59,540 nt of DNA from an uncultured Chlorobiaceae bacterium (GTDB lineage Bacteria > Bacteroidota > Chlorobiia > Chlorobiales > Chlorobiaceae). Below the pieces are notes generated by a model. That model saw only the letters and a list, made by a program, of their open reading frames with translations, was not told where the DNA came from and ran no database searches. Location: the NCBI GenBank assembly GCA_903822595.1, contig CAIJPS010000049.1:1-59540 (forward strand), read 5' to 3'. This document shows positions 1 to 7,712 of this stretch, piece by piece. Position 1 is the first letter of the stretch. The number at the start of each line of letters is the position of its first letter. The position numbers and the translations under genes are program-made.

Positions 1-156
1 AACGGGGTCAAGAAATCGGTGATTCTCCCGATAAACGATTTTTATGAGTTACTCGAGGATCTTGAAGATTTGGCATCTGTTGCTGAACGCAAGGACGAAC
101 CGACAATCTCTCATGAACAGGTTGTGGAAAAGCTGAAAAAAAATGGCTTGCTATAG
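1..156 (+). CDS. Phd/YefM-like antitoxin, 3' end only (start lies outside the window)
   Basis: The reading frame is open from base 1 to a TAG at 154-156 and gives 51 residues. They read like the C-terminal part of a Phd/YefM-type antitoxin (VILPINDFYELLEDLEDL, then a charged tail ending KKNGLL). A possible toxin ATG at 143-145 overlaps its end, as in RelE-type modules, but after about four codons the sequence runs into the convergent gene at 165-947, so the toxin is missing. The last 99 bases are repeated at 2012-2110. The family is assigned from the overall look of the tail; the DNA-binding N-terminus cannot be seen. Confidence 0.55.
   Translation, partial: NGVKKSVILPINDFYELLEDLEDLASVAERKDEPTISHEQVVEKLKKNGLL
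58..156 (+). repeat. 99-bp direct repeat, copy 1 (antitoxin 3' end)
   Basis: This copy aligns without gaps to 2012-2110, with 8 mismatches in 99 bases (about 92% identity). Both copies encode the antitoxin tail and end at the stop codon. Sequence similarity stops abruptly upstream of both copies and shortly after the stop codon. The two copies bracket a segment of about 1.85 kb holding the DUF1828-like gene and two TA loci. Confidence 0.85.
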
Positions 157-164
157 GACCCTCA

Positions 165-947
165 TCACGCCACTTCCGTCAAAATATTAACAAACTCATC
201 CGGGCGTGACCAGCGCGAAATGGTTGACAATGGCTCTACCAGCTTGAAGTTTTCATCTGTCCAGACATCAGAGGTGTCGTCAAACAGCGAGATAAAACTC
301 AATCCTTCCGGGCCTGCGGCTAAATGATTCAGATCATACCATGCTGCAACGGTATGCTCAACAATCGGTCGGGCAGAAGAGCGGTTCGAGGTTTTTAAGA
401 CAGAAACAAGGGAGCTGCGCAATGGAGACCTCACATGAAAATCGATAGCCCATGCCCGGCCAGACCGTCCGGCAAGTTTTTCAAAACGGGTAAAGGGCAG
501 CTTTTTGTCAGCGAGGCAATCTGCAACCTCATCAGTGATTGACTCGACTGTCCGTGTTTTAAAAGTGAACCAGAGGTCGGAAACTCTGACGGCTGCCTGA
601 GCAACCCTTGTAACGACCATTGCGAACGAATCGCCGGGGCGACAACGTCCAAGAATCATCCCTCGATAGAGTTCAACACCGTGAGTAAGGCAAGTGTCTT
701 CGATAAGCTGCCGCTGCTTTGTTGATCGTTTGGACGATGATGCTGACTGTGCATGGAGCCAGCGCACCGTTTCCGCAAGATCGGTTATCGTGACGGTATC
801 CCCATCGGTTTTGCAGAAAAGGTCAATATTATCTCCATCTGGGTAAAGAAAGGGAGTTCGGATTCGCTGAAAATCTCCATGTTCAGTACAGGTAAACAAC
901 TCACCAATACCGGATTTTAAGCTGTCACATATCGTTAGATCAGTCAT
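165..947 (-). CDS. DUF1828-like protein
   Basis: The gene encodes 260 residues. The N-terminal 100 residues (pattern FQRIRTPFLYPDGDNIDLF, then TVTITDLAETVRWLH) resemble the DUF1828 domain, a small fold of unknown function often found in mobile or defence-associated regions. The remaining 160 residues may be the DUF1829-like partner region, but I cannot confirm this. There is no signal peptide or membrane segment. It sits between a truncated antitoxin and a complete ParE-type pair, which suggests a mobile accessory patch. No function is assigned. The start at 947 is the first ATG of the frame and the best available. Confidence 0.6.
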   Translation of the reverse strand: MTDLTICDSLKSGIGELFTCTEHGDFQRIRTPFLYPDGDNIDLFCKTDGDTVTITDLAETVRWLHAQSASSSKRSTKQRQLIEDTCLTHGVELYRGMILGRCRPGDSFAMVVTRVAQAAVRVSDLWFTFKTRTVESITDEVADCLADKKLPFTRFEKLAGRSGRAWAIDFHVRSPLRSSLVSVLKTSNRSSARPIVEHTVAAWYDLNHLAAGPEGLSFISLFDDTSDVWTDENFKLVEPLSTISRWSRPDEFVNILTEVA

Positions 948-998
948 AAAAAGAGTTCCTGCTGCGTTGATGGTAAAGGTTTCATCTCGCCAGCAAAA

Positions 999-1295
999 TT
1001 ACCTGGTCAGTGACTTTCTGATTTTTTTTGGATCACCACGCAAGTCCAGAACCCTCCAGACGACAGCAACCGAAGCTGTTTCCAGCTTGTAATAAATGGC
1101 GTAAGGAAATCTTTTGGACAACATCCGGTGATAGCCAAAAATTTTAGGATGAACGCCGCCATATAGCGTCAAGGAATCAATATCAGAGAAGAGAGAATCA
1201 AAGAAGTACTCTCCCAATCCTTCGCCCTGTTTTTCATAGAAGAACCTCCCGTTAGTCAAATCATCCAGTGCGGAAGGGAGTAGTCTGATTTTCAT
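999..1295 (-). CDS. RelE/ParE-family toxin
   Basis: The 98-residue protein begins MKIRLLPSALDDL and contains GLGEYFFDSL, SLTLYGGVHP and KRFPYAIYY, the usual layout of ParE/RelE-type toxins (an alpha-helical hairpin followed by a beta sheet). Such toxins inhibit gyrase or cut mRNA; which of these applies cannot be told here. The ATG at 1293-1295 overlaps the TGA of the upstream antitoxin in an ATGA junction, so I prefer it to the longer open frame that starts at 1400. A paralogue with a frameshift lies at 18248-18557 and shares the LGEYF/IGDYF and KRFPY patterns. Confidence 0.8.
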   Translation of the reverse strand: MKIRLLPSALDDLTNGRFFYEKQGEGLGEYFFDSLFSDIDSLTLYGGVHPKIFGYHRMLSKRFPYAIYYKLETASVAVVWRVLDLRGDPKKIRKSLTR

Positions 1296-1510
1296 TCGAA
1301 TCGTTTTCGGAGTTCGATTTTCGCCTTTTGCCAATCTACAGACTGTTCTTGCCCTGTTGCCAGTCGATGTTCTGTTTCCTGTAACGCATGCTTGTGCCAA
1401 GCAGGAGATTCCAGTGGTTTCGCTTCATGCGTCAGTTCGTCCCAGATAGCCTCCATGACCCTCAGCTTTTCCGCTCTGGAGAGATGCGTAATTTTAATGG
1501 TGTTTTGCAT
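1292..1510 (-). CDS. addiction-module antitoxin (CHP02574-type)
   Basis: The 72-residue protein matches the small 'addiction module component' family paired with ParE-like toxins: it has a helical LSRAEKLRVMEAIWDEL segment, a central SPAWHKHALQE and a basic C-terminus. It would neutralise the toxin encoded just downstream and probably represses the pair's own promoter. The stop codon overlaps the toxin start by 4 bases, which supports co-translation. A related antitoxin at 18045-18257 shares the MEVLWDSL and TPEWHEKIL patterns. Confidence 0.8.
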   Translation of the reverse strand: MQNTIKITHLSRAEKLRVMEAIWDELTHEAKPLESPAWHKHALQETEHRLATGQEQSVDWQKAKIELRKRFE

Positions 1511-1561
1511 AACATGGTGAACAAATTTTTTCTATTCGAAAAGCCCCGCTATTGTGCCGTT

Positions 1562-1684
1562 TTATCTGCGAAAGCAATAAGCTTCTGGACGGGCCTTAAT
1601 ACACACAATGTACACATCGCAATCGAAAATATCTTCATCGTAAAGGCTTGAGTCACAGAGATGGTCAATTCTGACGAGTTTCAT
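1562..1684 (-). CDS. small ORF after orphan antitoxin (doubtful)
   Basis: A 40-codon frame starts with an ATG (1682-1684) that overlaps the TGA of the upstream antitoxin gene (ATGA junction), exactly where a toxin should begin. The product (MKLVRIDHLCDSSLYDEDIF, ending in KARPEAYCFRR) is too short for a ParE toxin and I do not recognise it. It may be a degraded toxin or chance. The junction is the only positive evidence. Confidence 0.3.
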   Translation of the reverse strand: MKLVRIDHLCDSSLYDEDIFDCDVYIVCIKARPEAYCFRR

Positions 1685-1887
1685 TTCAATGCTGCGCGAA
1701 CCTGTGCAAGTGCATCAGCCAGAGGAATAACCCGGGTTGTGCCATTTTCAATCTCGGTCATCCTTCGTTCGGTTTCGAGTGCCCATGCGTCCTCAATTTC
1801 GGCATCTTCGTCAAGACTGGCGAGCAAAAGCTGCACGTTCAGCGCTTCAGCTTCAAGCAAATCAAGTTGATTTTCCATAGTGCTCAT
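1681..1887 (-). CDS. addiction-module antitoxin, apparently without toxin
   Basis: The 68-residue protein has a helical acidic N-terminal half (LDLLEAEALNVQLLLASLDE), then RRMTEIENGTTRVIPLADAL and a basic end. This is typical of the small addiction-module component proteins. No recognisable ParE/RelE toxin follows; only a 40-codon frame starts at its stop. It may be an orphan antitoxin left by toxin loss. Alternative starts at codons 1 and 4 (MSTMENQ) cannot be separated. Confidence 0.6.
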   Translation of the reverse strand: MSTMENQLDLLEAEALNVQLLLASLDEDAEIEDAWALETERRMTEIENGTTRVIPLADALAQVRAALK

Positions 1888-1975
1888 GCCTCTCTGTAGT
1901 GATCATAGAACTCCTGTCTTTTCAAATATATAAGAGTTTGTTGCAACATTCACAATCGGTTCGATCCGAAATACC

Positions 1976-2110
1976 ATGCTGGGTGAAAAGCATGAACGAG
2001 ACAGGTATGCCGATCTTGAAGATTTGGTCTCTGTTGCTGAAAGCAAGGATGAGCCGACAATCTCTCATGAACAGGTTGTGGAAGAGCTGAAAAAAAATGG
2101 CTTCTTATAG
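1976..2110 (+). pseudogene. Phd/YefM-like antitoxin remnant
   Basis: The 44-codon frame starts ATG CTG GGT and contains KHERDRYADLEDLVSVAE, then PTISHEQVVEELKKNGFL. The last 33 codons are nearly the same as the gene fragment at 1-156. Residues upstream of the shared part differ and the DNA-binding half is missing, so this is probably a 5'-truncated copy. Confidence 0.6.
2012..2110 (+). repeat. 99-bp direct repeat, copy 2
   Basis: Partner of 58-156: 91 of 99 positions match and both copies end at the antitoxin stop codon. Several mismatches are third-position changes (GAC/GAT, GAA/GAG), so the copies were probably separated for some time under coding constraint instead of arising by a very recent duplication. 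Confidence 0.85.
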
Positions 2111-2147
2111 TATTCAGTGGAAAAAATATGCGGTCAAAGACCTGTAA
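2097..2147 (+). pseudogene. RelE-type toxin, truncated after 16 codons
   Basis: An ATG overlapping the antitoxin end starts MASYSIQWKKYAVKDL and then a TAA stops the frame. This is a typical RelE N-terminus (IxWkxxAxKDL). After the stop, another frame gives NIRS-like residues, consistent with a frameshift or small deletion. Downstream sequence no longer encodes the rest of the toxin before the fetB-like gene begins. Confidence 0.6.
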
Positions 2148-2204
2148 CATCCGCTCAATGAGTGTTCCGGTGAAACTGCACCATCCATTCTGATCCCCCC
2201 CACA

Positions 2205-2993
2205 TCACTCCCTCTTCAGTTGATGGGCGTCGGTAAAGAAGCGGCGGTAGCCTTGTTGCACAATCAAAAATGAGGTTACGGCTACAGCTCCGGTTATGGC
2301 GCAGAGTATGGCAATCTGGTAGCGCACGGCGATGATGGGTTCTGTGCCTGAAAGAATCTGGCCGGTCATCATGCCGGGCAGGGCAACGATACCGGTAGCG
2401 GCCATCGTGTTGATGGTTGGGCGCAGGGCGGCGCTGTAGGCATTCCGGATAGCCTCTCCGGCGGATTGTCGGGAGGTGGCTCCAAGCGAGAGGGCGCATT
2501 CAATCTCTTCGCGCCGTTCGTGCATTTCTGAAGAGAGCCGTTCGGCGGCAAGGCTTGCACCGTTCATGGCGTTACCGAAAATCATGCCTGCCAGGGGGAT
2601 GAGATAGCGGGGATCGAACCAGGGCGAGTAGCCGACGACCAGCAGGCAGAAATAGAATGTTACTCCTCCACAGCCAATGATGATGGAACTCCCTACCACA
2701 CGATAGAAATTTGGCATTCGTTTTTTGATCCGCGAACCCGCAATCTGGAGCGAAAAACCGGCCATTGTCAGAAGCATGAGCACGACCGGCAGGGGAGAGT
2801 TGATGGCAAAGAGCAGATGCAACAGGTAGCCGACCGCGATGAGTTGAAAGAGCATACGCATTGAGCTCCAGAGAAGCTGCTTTTCATGGCCAATGCGCTG
2901 CAGGCGTGCGAGGCCCAACGAAAGCAGAATAAGCGCGTAAGCCGAGACCAACTGGATCACATTCAGTGGTATGATGTGCTGCGGATTGTTCAT
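2205..2993 (-). CDS. fetB: UPF0014 / FetB-like ABC transporter permease
   Basis: The 262-residue membrane protein has about seven hydrophobic segments and the UPF0014 signatures SSMRMLFQLIAVGYLL, PLAGMIFGNAMNGASLAAER and ALPGMMTGQILSGTEP. In E. coli the FetA/FetB (YbbL/YbbM) pair is linked to iron export and stress resistance. The ATG overlaps the stop of the ATPase gene by 4 bases (2990-2993), so the two are co-translated. The metal substrate is inferred from the family only. Confidence 0.85.
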   Translation of the reverse strand: MNNPQHIIPLNVIQLVSAYALILLSLGLARLQRIGHEKQLLWSSMRMLFQLIAVGYLLHLLFAINSPLPVVLMLLTMAGFSLQIAGSRIKKRMPNFYRVVGSSIIIGCGGVTFYFCLLVVGYSPWFDPRYLIPLAGMIFGNAMNGASLAAERLSSEMHERREEIECALSLGATSRQSAGEAIRNAYSAALRPTINTMAATGIVALPGMMTGQILSGTEPIIAVRYQIAILCAITGAVAVTSFLIVQQGYRRFFTDAHQLKRE

Positions 2994-3784
2994 GAGGATG
3001 ATTTCTGTTCTCGTTCAGGTTTTGCCAGAAAATTGCTGAATGCCGTCGTTTGCGGTATTGCGAGCATCTGTGTGCCAACGCCCTGTTCCATAATCCGCCC
3101 CTCTTCGAGGTAGATCAGGTGATTGACGATATGTTCAGCAAGATAGAGGTCGTGGGTCACCACCATAATGGCCAGATGTTCACTGTGGCAGATGGTGTTG
3201 AGCGTGCTGGCCAGGCGTGCTGTTGAAGGGCGATCGAGGGCGCTGGTTGGTTCATCAAGCAAAAGTACTTCTGGATGGTTGACAAGCGCACGAGCCAGAT
3301 TGACTCGCTGTTGTTCACCACCGGAAAGTGAGCGGGCATCCCGCTTCAGCATCTCCGCAGGGAGTTGAACGAGATCAAGAACACGGGCAATTTCCAGGCT
3401 TTCGGCTGAAGGTGGAGCCAGCTTGCGGAACAGGAAGGGTCGTTGCAGGTTCTCAAGGAGTGTTCCTTCAAACATGAAGGGCTTTTGCAGAACCATGGCA
3501 ACTTTGCGACGCAGCACCAGCGGGTCTATGGTTGCAATGTTTTGCCCATTCAGTTTAATGGTTCCCGCAGAAGGATCATCAAGGCGGTTGCACAGTCGAA
3601 TCAGGGTGCTTTTGCCGCTTCCTGAAGCTCCTATTATTCCGGTTATTTCGCCCTGCCGGGCGGTAAAAGAGATTTGGTCAAGAATGACCATACTCGTACC
3701 TGCCGGGCTCAGCTTTGTTACCCCGACATCAGTGAACTCAACAATTGGATCGTTGCCGGATTTTTGTGGCTGATTCATGTTCAT
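2990..3784 (-). CDS. fetA: ABC transporter ATP-binding protein, FetA-like
   Basis: The 264-residue ABC ATPase has Walker A GASGSGKST, Q-loop VLQKPFMFEG, signature LSGGEQQR, Walker B LLLDEPTSALD and an H-loop VVTHDL. It is the energising subunit of the UPF0014 exporter whose permease gene overlaps its end. The N-terminus has about 15 residues before the first beta strand. MNMNQPQ offers two close starts; the first ATG is used. Confidence 0.85.
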   Translation of the reverse strand: MNMNQPQKSGNDPIVEFTDVGVTKLSPAGTSMVILDQISFTARQGEITGIIGASGSGKSTLIRLCNRLDDPSAGTIKLNGQNIATIDPLVLRRKVAMVLQKPFMFEGTLLENLQRPFLFRKLAPPSAESLEIARVLDLVQLPAEMLKRDARSLSGGEQQRVNLARALVNHPEVLLLDEPTSALDRPSTARLASTLNTICHSEHLAIMVVTHDLYLAEHIVNHLIYLEEGRIMEQGVGTQMLAIPQTTAFSNFLAKPEREQKSSS

Positions 3785-3824
3785 CCAATGATCAGGGTAG
3801 ATGGATCCAAAGCTGGCGTTGCCA

Positions 3825-4880
3825 TTATTCTTTAAGCGAAGTCATATCGATCACGAAGCGGTATTTCACATCACTTTTCAGCAATCGCTCATAGGCTGCA
3901 TTGATATCCTGAATTCTGATAATCTCGATATCCGAAGTGATTTCGTACTTGCCGCAGAAATCGAGCATCTCCTGGGTTTCGGCAATTCCTCCGATGACGG
4001 ATCCTGCCACAGATTTACGCGCCATGATCAGCGGCACGGTGCTCAACAACGGTTCAATGCCTCCGAGAAACCCGACAAGCACAAGCGTACCGTCAAGCGC
4101 TAAAGTTGGCATGTACGGGTTGAGATCGTGGACAGAGGGGACGGTATCGATGATCAGCTTAAATTGGCCTTTTACTGCCTCCATTTGGGCTTTTTCGGTG
4201 GAGAGCACGACAGTATCAGCACCCAGACGATGCGCATCCTGCCCTTTGCCAGGGGAACGGGTAAACAGCGTAACGTCAGCTCCCAGTGCTTTTGCCAGTT
4301 TCAGCGCCATATGGCCGAGTCCGCCAAGGCCGATCACAGCAACTTTACTGCCCTTGCCAATGTTCCAGTGACGCAGCGGCGACCAGGTAGTAATACCAGC
4401 GCAAAGCAGTGGTGCGGCTCCTTTGAGATCCATTCCATCGGGTATTTTCAGGACAAATTTGTCTGATACGATAATTTTTTCGCTGTAGCCGCCAAAGGTG
4501 TGCATCCCATCATGGCGATCAATCGAATTATAGGTGTAGGTCGGAGTCTCTTCGCAATACTGCTCCAGACCTGATTCACATGCTGTACAATGCTGGCAGG
4601 AGTCTACCATGCAACCGACACCGACATGATCACCTTGCTTGAAGCGGGTGACATCAGGCCCGACACTGACAACTCTGCCGATAATTTCATGCCCGGGCAC
4701 TATCGGATAAATACTTCCGCCCCAGTCATTGCGGACCTGATGCAAGTCGGAGTGGCATACACCACAGTAGAGGATTTCGATAACCACATCGTCAGGTCGA
4801 GGATCGCGACGTTCAAAACGATATGGGGTCAATGCGTCACTGGATGAGTGGGCGGCAAAACCAAGTGTATTCATGGTCAT
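3825..4880 (-). CDS. zinc-dependent NAD(P) alcohol dehydrogenase (CAD/YahK type)
   Basis: The 351-residue medium-chain dehydrogenase reduces aldehydes or oxidises alcohols using NADP(H), by family analogy. Visible residues: catalytic zinc site C42 (CGVCHSD) and H64 in GHE; structural zinc cysteines C95, C98, C101 and C109; Rossmann motif GLGGLGHMALKLAKALGA; and LLCAGITTW with a third catalytic-zinc ligand. The start at 4880 is chosen because GGAG lies 8 bases upstream and because the longer open frame, to 5069, has a non-family N-terminus. The second ATG at 4874 is a possible alternative. The gene is probably transcribed alone. Confidence 0.88.
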   Translation of the reverse strand: MTMNTLGFAAHSSSDALTPYRFERRDPRPDDVVIEILYCGVCHSDLHQVRNDWGGSIYPIVPGHEIIGRVVSVGPDVTRFKQGDHVGVGCMVDSCQHCTACESGLEQYCEETPTYTYNSIDRHDGMHTFGGYSEKIIVSDKFVLKIPDGMDLKGAAPLLCAGITTWSPLRHWNIGKGSKVAVIGLGGLGHMALKLAKALGADVTLFTRSPGKGQDAHRLGADTVVLSTEKAQMEAVKGQFKLIIDTVPSVHDLNPYMPTLALDGTLVLVGFLGGIEPLLSTVPLIMARKSVAGSVIGGIAETQEMLDFCGKYEITSDIEIIRIQDINAAYERLLKSDVKYRFVIDMTSLKE

Positions 4881-5314
4881 CGTTGTTTCTCCATTCAATT
4901 GGTTACGGTTCTCGATAAAGAACCTGATTCCTTGCTTTCTGCAGAGCGCCGTGCAGAAATTTGCGGCTACTACGCTAATATACGCAGCTCCAGGTAAACA
5001 GTGTAGATCGAGCCTTCCTGATTCCAGAACGGGGCTGGTGCATCTCGAGGTATTGAGGCATTGAGGCATTGAGCATCGGCACTCCTGGGTTCACCGTTCA
5101 GAAATAAACTAATTCTGAAGCTGCATTGTTCAAACTGGAAATGTCATTAATCACAACGACGATAGGATGAATTGCGTTCTGGAGGGGTTAAGGTTGTTTA
5201 TGGAGATGTATGTTCTCAAACATCTTCGGAAGCGCTGTCATCAATGATCATCAAATTTCATCCGGATGCAGGACTCCTGTAAAAGGTTTTGCATTATTAA
5301 AATCAGATACTCCT
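4881..5314 (+). other. intergenic stretch of 434 bases
   Basis: This lies between the divergent dehydrogenase and the gene at 5315. No RNA gene or convincing promoter was recognised. It holds a short tandem repeat (attgaggc, almost three copies, 5052-5074). An ATG at 5210 would extend the downstream gene, but the added 35 residues look non-coding. Confidence 0.5.
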
Positions 5315-6034
5315 ATGAGCCTGAAAGAGACAGCCGAAAAGGCAATTGCCGCTTATGGCGGACGTGCGCTCTGGCAGAACGCCAAAGCGCTTGAAGTCGA
5401 GATAAGTGCTTCCGGATTGGCGTTTACCCTGAAAGGGCGACCGTTTTTCCACCATGCCAAAATGGTTCTCGATGTCCACCGGCCATTTTCCTCTTTGACT
5501 CCGATCGGGCGCAATCACGCTGTTACAGGAGTTCTTGAAGCTCTTGATGTCCGTTTGGAGGATGAACAGGGCACGGTCATTTCGGAGCGCCGGAATGCGC
5601 GGGATTATTTCAAAATCGGCAGAAGGTTGTTTTACTGGGACGACCTCGATATGAGCTATTTCGCCAACTACGCTTCCTGGAATTACTTTACACTGCCAGC
5701 GCTGCTGATGAGTGAGGAGATTCTCTGGAAGGAGCTCGAACCGGGTCGGCTGGAAGCAAGGTTTCCGGACGCGATTCCTACCCACAGCCGGGTGCAGCAG
5801 TTCAGGTTTGACCGCGAGACCGGTCTCCTGATTCAGCACGATTATACTGCCCAAATCATCAGTCCGCTTGCAGCCGCATCCAATGTTGTTTTGGAGCACG
5901 CAACAAATAGCGCTGGCCTTGTTTATCCTTCAATAAGGCGGGTAACCCCGAAGGGGCCGAAGGGCAGGCCGCTCGGTGGCCCGGTCTTGATTCACCTGGA
6001 AATCCACGATTACAGATTGATCATGTCTCATTGA
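5315..6034 (+). CDS. unknown protein, possibly LolA/lipoprotein-carrier-like fold
   Basis: The 239-residue protein begins MSLKETAEKAIAAYGGRALW. It alternates short amphipathic strands (LEVEISASGLAFTLKG, LEARFPD, VQQFRFDRETGLLIQHDY) in a way that recalls LolA-like half-barrels. It has no signal peptide and I recognise no named family. The in-frame ATG at 5210 would add 35 residues of low-quality sequence; GGAG sits there, but only 4 bases from that ATG, so the start is uncertain. The 3' end overlaps the convergent ATPase gene by 14 bases. Confidence 0.6.
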   Translation: MSLKETAEKAIAAYGGRALWQNAKALEVEISASGLAFTLKGRPFFHHAKMVLDVHRPFSSLTPIGRNHAVTGVLEALDVRLEDEQGTVISERRNARDYFKIGRRLFYWDDLDMSYFANYASWNYFTLPALLMSEEILWKELEPGRLEARFPDAIPTHSRVQQFRFDRETGLLIQHDYTAQIISPLAAASNVVLEHATNSAGLVYPSIRRVTPKGPKGRPLGGPVLIHLEIHDYRLIMSH

Positions 6035-7409
6035 CAATCCGCTCAATCTGGTTGATCATATAAAAGGGGATGTTGATCAGCCGGAACGCTTGTTCCTGCT
6101 TGTTTGCCTTTGCTACCAGTTCATGAACGGAGGGTTTTGCTGAACTGATTCTTATTGCCTCGGAGGTTTGCTTTTTTAGCACATAGGAGTGCAGCGATTT
6201 TATGGTGCCGCTTGTGCCTGATTTTACCTCTACCGGGTAGATCCGGGATTCACTTTCGTACAGAAAATCGATCTCTGCCTGTCCTTCAGATTTCGGGGGT
6301 TGCCAGTAGTAGAGCGCTGGGTTGATGTAGCCGGGTTTTGCCGCGAGGAGTTGCTGGCCTACAAACTGTTCGGCGATGATGCCGCGATTGGCCAGTTCCA
6401 GAGGAGCACTCATGATGCTTTGTGCCGGAACTCCCTGTGCCGCCAAAAGCAGGCCGATGTCGATAAACAAAAATTTGCTGATCCTGATTTTTGTGTCGCC
6501 GCCGAGGGGTATGGTGTCTGCGCCGGAGTGCAGAACGCGATAGAAGAGCCTTGCTTCGAGAAATCGTTCAAGAGCCTCGTTCAACTGGCGGTTATTGCCG
6601 CTGCTGTTGAGCGCTATTTCATTGGCCTGTTTATGGGAGAACTGGAGGCCGATCTGGCCGATAATGCCACTGAAAAATGCGTTGAGTTGCAGTGTGGTTT
6701 GTGAACCGGTATACTTTGCAAAGTCATCCTTGTAGCTTTGCAGAAGCTCAATTTGATATTTCGCTATTTCGGCATGATTGAACCGGGTGTTGATGGCCGT
6801 CTGGATACAGTAGGGCATTCCGCCGCAGAGGGTGTAGCGCCGAACCTGGGCCATCAACTTTTCATGGACACTACCAGGGATCAGGTGCATGGTGTTCCGT
6901 GTGAGCATCTCAATGGCACCGAGTGCTGCCGACTCTCCGGTGGCCGCAAGGAACTCTTCGAAGGTGAGCGGGCCCATAAAGAGGTGTTCAACACGTCCGA
7001 CCGGAGTCGGGATAGCGCTGTTGTGCAGCACCTGATCGAGTAACGAGCCGGTCAAAATGACGGCAAGGCCCGGCATCTCCTCATGGAAGTACCGCAGACA
7101 TGCGTATGCCGAAGGGGTAGCCTGTGCTTCATCAAGAAAAAGGATTACCCTGCTCTCTTTATTGATTTTTTGGCCGCTTATCAGCGAAAACGTCAAGAGC
7201 AGCTCTTCGAGTTTGCTGCTTTTGAAGAGAGGCTCAAGTTCGGTATGACGTTCAAGGTTGATTTCAAGAATTTCGACCGCAAGCTCCCCGGCGGCAAGCC
7301 GGACGGCTGTTGTTTTGCCAACCTGCCGGGCACCGCGTATGACCAGCGGTTTGCGCGTGATCCGGTTATACCATGTTTGTATCTCTTCTACGGCTCGACG
7401 GTTAAACAT
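6021..7409 (-). CDS. AAA_14 / DUF4143 ATPase
   Basis: The 462-residue protein has the P-loop GARQVGKTT near residue 27, a Walker B VILFLDEAQATP, a sensor ILTGSLLD, and the C-terminal DUF4143 nuclease-like region with EIDFLYE and PVEVKSGTSG. The last two give the restriction-like D...ExK pattern. Members are common, poorly characterised and often strain-specific. The start at 7409 is chosen because GGAGG lies about 9 bases upstream; the frame continues to 7463 without a better site. It is divergent from the NACHT gene. Confidence 0.85.
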   Translation of the reverse strand: MFNRRAVEEIQTWYNRITRKPLVIRGARQVGKTTAVRLAAGELAVEILEINLERHTELEPLFKSSKLEELLLTFSLISGQKINKESRVILFLDEAQATPSAYACLRYFHEEMPGLAVILTGSLLDQVLHNSAIPTPVGRVEHLFMGPLTFEEFLAATGESAALGAIEMLTRNTMHLIPGSVHEKLMAQVRRYTLCGGMPYCIQTAINTRFNHAEIAKYQIELLQSYKDDFAKYTGSQTTLQLNAFFSGIIGQIGLQFSHKQANEIALNSSGNNRQLNEALERFLEARLFYRVLHSGADTIPLGGDTKIRISKFLFIDIGLLLAAQGVPAQSIMSAPLELANRGIIAEQFVGQQLLAAKPGYINPALYYWQPPKSEGQAEIDFLYESESRIYPVEVKSGTSGTIKSLHSYVLKKQTSEAIRISSAKPSVHELVAKANKQEQAFRLINIPFYMINQIERIVNET

Positions 7410-7712
7410 TTTTCCACCCTCCTTGCTCCGGTTTTTTAGTCTGTCTGGCAGTAAATCTACCACTTTAATTCATTTTCTGTATCAAAATGTGCCACCTTAA
7501 TACAGAGTATCGTTTTCTTGCGCCAAATGAGATGAGTTCAGGCTTATGTGGACGTAAAAGAGGTTTCCATTTCCGAATGGGTACTCTCTTGCAACACAAG
7601 GGTGAATCTCTCGTGAATGTGCTGCTGGTTTGTGCTTCGTGGAAGAAGAGAATAATTCCGTAACTTCCGCTGAAGACTTTTTTGTCGGTATGGATCTTTT
7701 TGTTTCGGTAAC
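7410..7712 (+). other. intergenic stretch of 303 bases between divergent genes
   Basis: This should hold the promoters of the DUF4143 ATPase (minus) and the NACHT gene (plus). I see no RNA gene, repeat or clear sigma-70 pair that I would defend. Open frames across it are overlapping antisense frames without family resemblance. Confidence 0.4.
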
